DNA of 13,887 bases, from assembly GCA_937876095.1 (NCBI GenBank), contig CALFIE010000026.1:1-13887 (forward strand), read 5' to 3'. Of the stretch, positions 6,291 through 10,769 are shown piece by piece. How positions within the stretch are numbered: the first letter of the stretch is position 1; every line of letters starts with the position of its first letter. Origin of the DNA: an uncultured Flavobacteriales bacterium. GTDB taxonomy: Bacteria; Bacteroidota; Bacteroidia; Flavobacteriales; Weeksellaceae. The position numbers and the translations under genes were made by a program. The notes below the pieces were generated by a model that was not told where the DNA came from, did not search any database, and saw only the letters and a program-made list of their open reading frames with translations.

Positions 6291-9095
6291 ATGAATTTAT
6301 TTATTTTAGTACCCATTTTTGGTATTGTTGCATTGCTTTACACCTTTATTCAAAGTTCTTGGGTGACCAAGCAAAGCGCAGGAAACGATAAAATGAAAAC
6401 CATCAGTGGACACATTGCAGATGGAGCAATGGCATTTTTGCATTCTGAATACAAAATTCTAGCGTATTTTGTAGTTATTGTAGCCATTTTACTAGGAATT
6501 ATGGGCTTTAGCAATGCCAATTCACATTGGAGTATTGGTCTTGCATTTGTAGTAGGCGCAATATTTTCTGCTACAGCCGGTTATATCGGGATGAAAATCG
6601 CTACCAAAGCCAACGTAAGAACTGCAGAAGCAGCTAGAACTTCGCTTTCTAAGGCGTTGAAAGTTTCTTTTACAGGAGGTTCTGTAATGGGAATGGGAGT
6701 TGCAGGTCTTGCAGTTTTAGGTTTGGGATCTTTGTTCCTAATCATTAAACAAATTTTTGCACCAGATTCACACGTAGATTCTGTAGAAATGGAACGTGCC
6801 ATTGAAATTTTAACTGGTTTCTCTTTAGGTGCAGAATCTATTGCACTTTTTGCAAGAGTTGGTGGTGGTATTTATACCAAAGCAGCCGATGTTGGTGCAG
6901 ATTTAGTAGGAAAAGTAGAAGCAGGTATTCCTGAAGATGATCCTAGAAATCCTGCTACTATTGCAGATAACGTAGGTGATAATGTAGGTGATGTTGCAGG
7001 AATGGGAGCTGACCTTTTCGGTTCTTATGTTGCTACTGTGCTTGCAACTATGGTTTTAGGTAGAGAAACAATGTCAAATGATGCATTTGGAGGTTTTGCA
7101 CCAATTCTATTACCAATGTTGATTGCAGGAACCGGAATTATCTATTCAATCATAGGAACATTTTTTGTGAAAATTGGAGAAAATGCAGGTTTAGATACAC
7201 ACAAAGTACAAAACGCGCTTAATCTTGGGAACTGGGGAAGTATTGTACTTACTGCAATTTCTTCTTATTTCTTAGTAATGTATTTATTGCCCGAACATAT
7301 GACTTTGCGTGGACACGAGTTCACCAACAAAGGTGTATTTGGCGCAATTATAGTTGGATTGGTAGTTGGTACATTGATGTCAATTATTACCGAATATTAT
7401 ACAGCAATGGGTAAAAAACCAGTTCAGAGTATTGTTAATCAATCTTCTACTGGTCACGCTACCAATATTATTGGTGGATTAGCAGTAGGAATGGAGTCTA
7501 CGTTGTTGCCAATTTTGGTTTTAGCAGCTGGAATATATGGATCTTATCTTTGTGCTGGATTATATGGAGTTGCCATTGCAGCAGCTGGAATGATGGCTAC
7601 AACTGCTATGCAATTAGCAATTGATGCATTTGGTCCAATCGCAGATAATGCAGGTGGAATTGCAGAAATGAGTGAATTACCAAAAGAAGTGCGTGAAAGA
7701 ACAGATATTCTAGATGCAGTAGGAAATACCACTGCAGCAACAGGTAAAGGTTTTGCAATTGCTTCTGCAGCACTTACTGCTTTAGCTCTTTTTGCAGCGT
7801 TTGTTGGAATTGCCGGAATTGATGGTATTGATATTTATAGAGCTGATGTTTTGGCTGGATTATTTGTCGGAGCTATGATTCCTTTTATCTTTTCATCATT
7901 GGCAATTCGTGCAGTTGGTGAAGCTGCAATGGCGATGGTAGAAGAAGTTAGAAGACAATTCCGTGAAATTCCAGGAATTTTAGAAGGAAAAGCAGAACCA
8001 GAATACGAAAAATGTGTGGCAATTTCTACCGATGCTTCTATCAAAAAAATGCTTTTACCAGGTGCAATCACCATTATTTCACCTATTATTATTGGTTTCG
8101 TTTTCGGACCAGAAGTTTTAGGCGGATTTTTAGCAGGTGCTACTGTTTCTGGTGTATTGATGGGAATGTTCCAAAACAATGCAGGTGGAGCTTGGGATAA
8201 TGCTAAAAAATCTTTTGAAAAAGGTGCAGATATCAATGGGAAAATCTATTACAAAGGTTCTGAACCACACAAAGCATCAGTAACTGGTGATACAGTAGGA
8301 GATCCTTTCAAAGATACTTCTGGACCTTCTATGAATATTTTAATTAAATTAATGTCGATTGTTTCTTTGGTAATTGCGCCGACTTTGGCTAAAATTCACG
8401 CTGAAAAAATCCAAAAAAATAGACAAGAGAAAATAGAATCTTTGCAAAAAATGTCTATGTCTAGTCACGGTGCAGTTGCTGCACACGCAAAATGTGACAA
8501 AGAATGTATGGACAAATGCAAAGCTGAAGGTAAAGATTGTGAAGCAGAAAACTATAAATGTTGCGGAACTGAAGAGGAAACCGAAACTGTAAAAGGTCAT
8601 TTAAATGAAAACGGAGATTTCGTATATGAAACTGGGGAAATACAGGAAATTAAATTGTCTAACAAAAGTATTTCTTTAGGTAAAGAAAGCCAATTGTACG
8701 CTTTGTACAACGGAATCAAATTAGAAGACAGCAAAGTACTGGATCCAAACAAATGGTTCACTATAGAAAACCTATATTTCGAATCGGGGAAAAGCAATTT
8801 AAAAGCTGATTCTGAAACTGAACTCTCAAATTTGGCTGAAATTTTGAAAGCTTACCCAAAAACCAAAGTAAAACTAGGTGGTTATACCGATAATACAGGT
8901 TCTGAAGATGGTAACAAAAAATTATCTAACGAAAGAGCTCTAGCTGCAAAACAAAAATTGCAAAATTTAGGAATTGCTGCAGATAGAGTAGAAGCGGAAG
9001 GTTTTGGTTCTCAATATCCTGTTTGTGAAGCAAATGATACCAACGAATGTAAAGCTAAAAACCGAAGAATAGATGTTCGAGTTTTGAGTCTTTAA
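6291..9095 (+). CDS. hppA: K+-dependent ion-pumping membrane pyrophosphatase fused to an OmpA-like domain
   Basis: Inner-membrane pump coupling PPi hydrolysis to H+ and/or Na+ export. Residues 1 to about 705 are a full membrane PPase with the conserved acidic motifs: ADVGADLVGKVE (199-210), DDPRNPATIADNVGDNVGD (216-234), DNAGGIAEM (from 452), GGAWDNAKK (632-640) and GDTVGDPFKDTSGPS (666-680). GNTTAATGKG carries Ala482 and Gly485, the pair seen in K+-dependent enzymes. TM6 reads ADLFGSY with Gly244 where many Na+ and H+ pumps have Glu. TM5 has Glu182 instead (GAESIALF). After the last helix comes a basic stretch (701-721), a Cys cluster (735-758) and an acidic linker. An OmpA-like domain follows at about 822-934, with GYTDNTG (Asp867) and LSNERA (Arg882), spaced like the diaminopimelate-binding pair in OmpA. 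Plain membrane PPases are about 670-770 aa; this one is 934. It is flanked by terminators, so probably monocistronic. I found no TAnnTTTG match upstream. Confidence 0.95.
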   Translation: MNLFILVPIFGIVALLYTFIQSSWVTKQSAGNDKMKTISGHIADGAMAFLHSEYKILAYFVVIVAILLGIMGFSNANSHWSIGLAFVVGAIFSATAGYIGMKIATKANVRTAEAARTSLSKALKVSFTGGSVMGMGVAGLAVLGLGSLFLIIKQIFAPDSHVDSVEMERAIEILTGFSLGAESIALFARVGGGIYTKAADVGADLVGKVEAGIPEDDPRNPATIADNVGDNVGDVAGMGADLFGSYVATVLATMVLGRETMSNDAFGGFAPILLPMLIAGTGIIYSIIGTFFVKIGENAGLDTHKVQNALNLGNWGSIVLTAISSYFLVMYLLPEHMTLRGHEFTNKGVFGAIIVGLVVGTLMSIITEYYTAMGKKPVQSIVNQSSTGHATNIIGGLAVGMESTLLPILVLAAGIYGSYLCAGLYGVAIAAAGMMATTAMQLAIDAFGPIADNAGGIAEMSELPKEVRERTDILDAVGNTTAATGKGFAIASAALTALALFAAFVGIAGIDGIDIYRADVLAGLFVGAMIPFIFSSLAIRAVGEAAMAMVEEVRRQFREIPGILEGKAEPEYEKCVAISTDASIKKMLLPGAITIISPIIIGFVFGPEVLGGFLAGATVSGVLMGMFQNNAGGAWDNAKKSFEKGADINGKIYYKGSEPHKASVTGDTVGDPFKDTSGPSMNILIKLMSIVSLVIAPTLAKIHAEKIQKNRQEKIESLQKMSMSSHGAVAAHAKCDKECMDKCKAEGKDCEAENYKCCGTEEETETVKGHLNENGDFVYETGEIQEIKLSNKSISLGKESQLYALYNGIKLEDSKVLDPNKWFTIENLYFESGKSNLKADSETELSNLAEILKAYPKTKVKLGGYTDNTGSEDGNKKLSNERALAAKQKLQNLGIAADRVEAEGFGSQYPVCEANDTNECKAKNRRIDVRVLSL

Positions 9096-9117
9096 ATTCA
9101 ATTGAAATAATTTTTAT

Positions 9118-9142
9118 AAAGCCGAATTTATTCGGCTTTTTT
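9118..9142 (+). terminator. Rho-independent terminator of hppA
   Basis: A 9-bp stem (AAAGCCGAA at 9118-9126 with TTCGGCTTT at 9131-9139), 4-nt loop TTTA, and a T run to 9142, starting 23 nt after the hppA stop. This is a textbook form. Confidence 0.9.
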
Positions 9143-9148
9143 ATTTTA

Positions 9149-9156
9149 TATATTTG
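9149..9156 (+). promoter_or_regulatory. Bacteroidota -7 promoter element (TATATTTG) for the M28 peptidase gene
   Basis: TAnnTTTG match ending 20 nt before the ATG at 9177, directly after the hppA terminator. The position where a -33 TTG would fall lies inside the terminator stem and has no match. Confidence 0.5.
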
Positions 9157-9176
9157 TAAAAATTAATGAATTATTT

Positions 9177-10187
9177 ATGAGAAAAAATAAAATCCTTTTG
9201 CTGATTACTGCTGGAATTCTAATGAGTTGTAGCACCGCAAACTTGTCTTACGAAGGCAAAACTTTCAAAAAATCTTACGAATCCATCTCTGTAGAAAATC
9301 TAAAGAGAAACCTTTCTGTAATTGCTTCAGATGAAATGCAAGGTAGAGATACCGGTTCTGAAGGTCAGAAAAAAGCAGGAAGATATATGATTTCAGAATA
9401 TGAAAAATTAGGAATTTCTCACCCAAAATCATTGACTGATTACTATCAAAATATTACAAAAGAATCATTGAACGGTAGAAATGGCGGTTTACCAGACTCC
9501 GAAAATATTCTTGCTTTTATAGAAGGTACCGAAAAACCCAATGAAATCATTGTAATTTCAGCGCACTATGATCACATAGGAACCAAAGACGGAAAAGTCT
9601 ACAATGGTGCAGATGACGACGGAAGCGGAACCGTTGCAGTTATGGAAATTGCCAAAGCGTTTCAATTAGCACAAAAATCAGGGAAATCACCTAAAAGATC
9701 ATTGCTTTTTCTTCACGTAACTGGTGAAGAACACGGTTTACTTGGTTCTAAATATTATTCAGAGAATCCTGTGTTTCCAATTGAAAATACAGTGGTAGAT
9801 CTCAATATAGATATGATTGGGAGATGCGACAAAGATAATTGTGGGAAAAACTACGTCTATGTCATTGGTTCTGAAATGTTATCTAAAGAATTGAAAATAA
9901 TCAACGAAACAGCAAATAACGCTACCAATAAATTAGAACTCAATTATAAATATGATGATCCAAAAGATCCTCAACGTTTGTATTACAGAAGTGACCACTA
10001 CAATTTTGCAAAAAAAGGAATTCCGGTTGCATTTTTCTTTGATGGAATTCATGAAGATTACCATCAACCAACTGATGATGCAGATAAAATAGATTATCCA
10101 CTTCTAGCAAAACGTACACAATTGGTTTTTGCTACAGCATGGGAATTAGCCAATCGTAATGAGAGAATTGTGGTAGATAAGAAATAG
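9177..10187 (+). CDS. M28-family zinc aminopeptidase, predicted lipoprotein
   Basis: Probable exported, lipid-anchored peptidase. The signal peptide ends in the lipobox LMSC (Cys18). The M28 domain occupies most of the protein and keeps the co-catalytic two-zinc site: ISAHYDHIG (His130, Asp132), NGADDDGSG (bridging Asp in 146-148), VTGEEHGLLGS (Glu184 as general base, Glu185 as ligand), NIDMIG (Asp212) and EDYHQPTDD (His296). M28 peptidases of this layout remove N-terminal amino acids from peptides, and some act as glutaminyl cyclases. Aminopeptidase is favoured here because the motif set matches that group, but substrate is not determinable. The length of 336 aa is normal. It stands alone between the hppA terminator and an oppositely oriented tRNA gene. 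No terminator is seen immediately after its stop; the first + strand candidate is at 10420. Confidence 0.88.
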   Translation: MRKNKILLLITAGILMSCSTANLSYEGKTFKKSYESISVENLKRNLSVIASDEMQGRDTGSEGQKKAGRYMISEYEKLGISHPKSLTDYYQNITKESLNGRNGGLPDSENILAFIEGTEKPNEIIVISAHYDHIGTKDGKVYNGADDDGSGTVAVMEIAKAFQLAQKSGKSPKRSLLFLHVTGEEHGLLGSKYYSENPVFPIENTVVDLNIDMIGRCDKDNCGKNYVYVIGSEMLSKELKIINETANNATNKLELNYKYDDPKDPQRLYYRSDHYNFAKKGIPVAFFFDGIHEDYHQPTDDADKIDYPLLAKRTQLVFATAWELANRNERIVVDKK

Positions 10188-10315
10188 TTTGAGTATTTAT
10201 GTAATTGATTTTTAGAAGATTGATATTAAAAATTGATATTTCATCTCATCATTAGAAAAAAAACTAATAAAACTCAAGTATTCTAAAACTGCGTTTCTCA
10301 CCAATAAACAAAAAG

Positions 10316-10387
10316 TAGCCTCACCGAGAATCGAACTCGGATCAAAAGTTTAGGAAACTCCCATTCTATCCGTTGAACTATGAGGCT
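10316..10387 (-). tRNA. tRNA-Arg, anticodon CCT (decodes AGG)
   Basis: A complete cloverleaf reads on the minus strand, 72 nt. The acceptor stem AGCCTCA/TGAGGCT has 7 perfect pairs with discriminator A. The D stem is GTTC/GAAT, the anticodon stem GGAGT/ACTTT has two G-U pairs, and the anticodon loop is TTCCTAA, giving CCT. The variable loop is 4 nt (TGAT) and the T arm is CCGAG-TTCGATT-CTCGG. CCA is not encoded, as is common in this phylum. Confidence 0.95.
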
Positions 10388-10396
10388 GCAAGTTTG

Positions 10397-10426
10397 CAAA
10401 TTTACAGAAATTATATGCTTGGTCAA
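10397..10426 (-). promoter_or_regulatory. Promoter of tRNA-Arg (TTG-N19-TAAATTTG)
   Basis: On the minus strand, TTG (10426-10424), a 19-nt spacer and TAAATTTG (10404-10397) match both Bacteroidota promoter elements at the preferred spacing. The -7 element ends 9 nt before the tRNA 5' end at 10387. This is the most complete promoter in the window. Confidence 0.7.
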
Positions 10427-10454
10427 AGTTTAAAAATTGCTTTGACCATTTTTT
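10420..10454 (+). terminator. Candidate + strand terminator overlapping the tRNA promoter
   Basis: Nine-bp perfect arms (TGGTCAAAG at 10420-10428, CTTTGACCA at 10440-10448) with an 11-nt loop, followed on the + strand by a run of T. It would stop leftover M28-gene transcripts, but only after they have crossed the tRNA gene antisense. The left arm contains the -33 element of the tRNA promoter, so it could instead be an operator. Confidence 0.5.
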
Positions 10455-10460
10455 ATGAAT

Positions 10461-10489
10461 AAAAGAATCCGCTCTTTAGAAGCGGATTC
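10461..10489 (-). terminator. Candidate minus-strand terminator hairpin
   Basis: Nine-bp stem GAATCCGCT (10465-10473) with AGCGGATTC (10481-10489), 7-nt loop. On the minus strand it is followed by TTTTATTC, a usable U tract. It is one of three hairpins downstream of uvrA and sits back to back with the + strand candidate at 10420. Confidence 0.5.
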
Positions 10490-10525
10490 AGTAGATAAAT
10501 ACATCTCATTTTTTAGGTTACACCA

Positions 10526-10556
10526 AAAGAAAAGGAAAGCCGACGTATGCTTTCCT
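10526..10556 (-). terminator. Second candidate minus-strand terminator hairpin
   Basis: Eight-bp stem AGGAAAGC (10533-10540) with GCTTTCCT (10549-10556), 8-nt loop. On the minus strand it continues into TTTTCTTTTGG, a T-rich but interrupted tail. It could terminate uvrA read-through or be part of a small transcript together with the hairpin at 10465. Confidence 0.4.
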
Positions 10557-10677
10557 GATTTGTTTTATATCAAGTAAAAATTGATTAGTATTTTTTGATT
10601 GCGGTTTCATAACTCATTCACAACAATTCAAAGTTAAGAATAATTTTCTAATTAATTGCAAATTATATGTTAAAATT

Positions 10678-10713
10678 CACAAGTTATCCACAATCTTTTG
10701 TTGATAACTTGTG
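10678..10713. repeat. 36-nt imperfect palindrome containing two inverted DnaA-box-like 9-mers
   Basis: Outer arms CACAAGTTATC (10678-10688) and GATAACTTGTG (10703-10713) are perfectly complementary over 11 bp. After one mismatch, ACAA pairs with TTGT around a TCTT loop. The left half contains TTATCCACA (10684-10692), the consensus DnaA box. The right half contains TTATCAACA on the minus strand (10707-10699), one base off. It starts 57 nt beyond the uvrA stop and could also be a uvrA 3' hairpin, but its minus-strand tail (AATTTTAAC) is a weak U tract. Confidence 0.6.
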
Positions 10714-10769
10714 TAGGAACTCTCCATTGTCATTTTCAAATATGGTAGTTCAATTATTTTCAAAAAAAA

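Larger units (their letters stand above)
10388..10769. other. 382-nt gene-free stretch between tRNA-Arg and the uvrA 3' end
   Basis: No open frame of protein-like character is seen here on either strand. From left to right it holds the tRNA promoter (10397-10426), three hairpins (10420-10448, 10465-10489, 10533-10556), an AT-rich segment (about 10557-10677) with one DnaA-box-like 9-mer (TCATTCACA at 10614-10622), and a long palindrome containing a perfect DnaA box (10678-10713). The flanking protein genes converge on it. It is the longest gene-free stretch in the window. Confidence 0.8.

Noticed and set aside
8012..8200. Plus-strand open frame inside hppA (and several similar frames inside uvrA, such as 10915-11592)
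   Set aside because: They overlap strongly conserved coding sequence in another frame, have no domain-like sequence and are rich in Cys/Phe/Ser runs typical of shadow frames.
10219..10240. Direct repeat ATTGATATT twice, 13 nt apart, downstream of the M28 gene
   Set aside because: Short and AT-rich, with no associated feature; likely chance.
10251..10268. Possible tRNA terminator ATTAG-A8-CTAAT
   Set aside because: The stem is only 5 bp and AT-rich; not enough to call.
10557..10713. Chromosomal replication origin call
   Set aside because: DnaA-box-like sites and AT-rich DNA are present, but flanking genes converge, no dnaA/dnaN or other origin-linked gene is near, and one palindrome can be explained as a 3' hairpin. 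Kept as a finding, not annotated as an origin.
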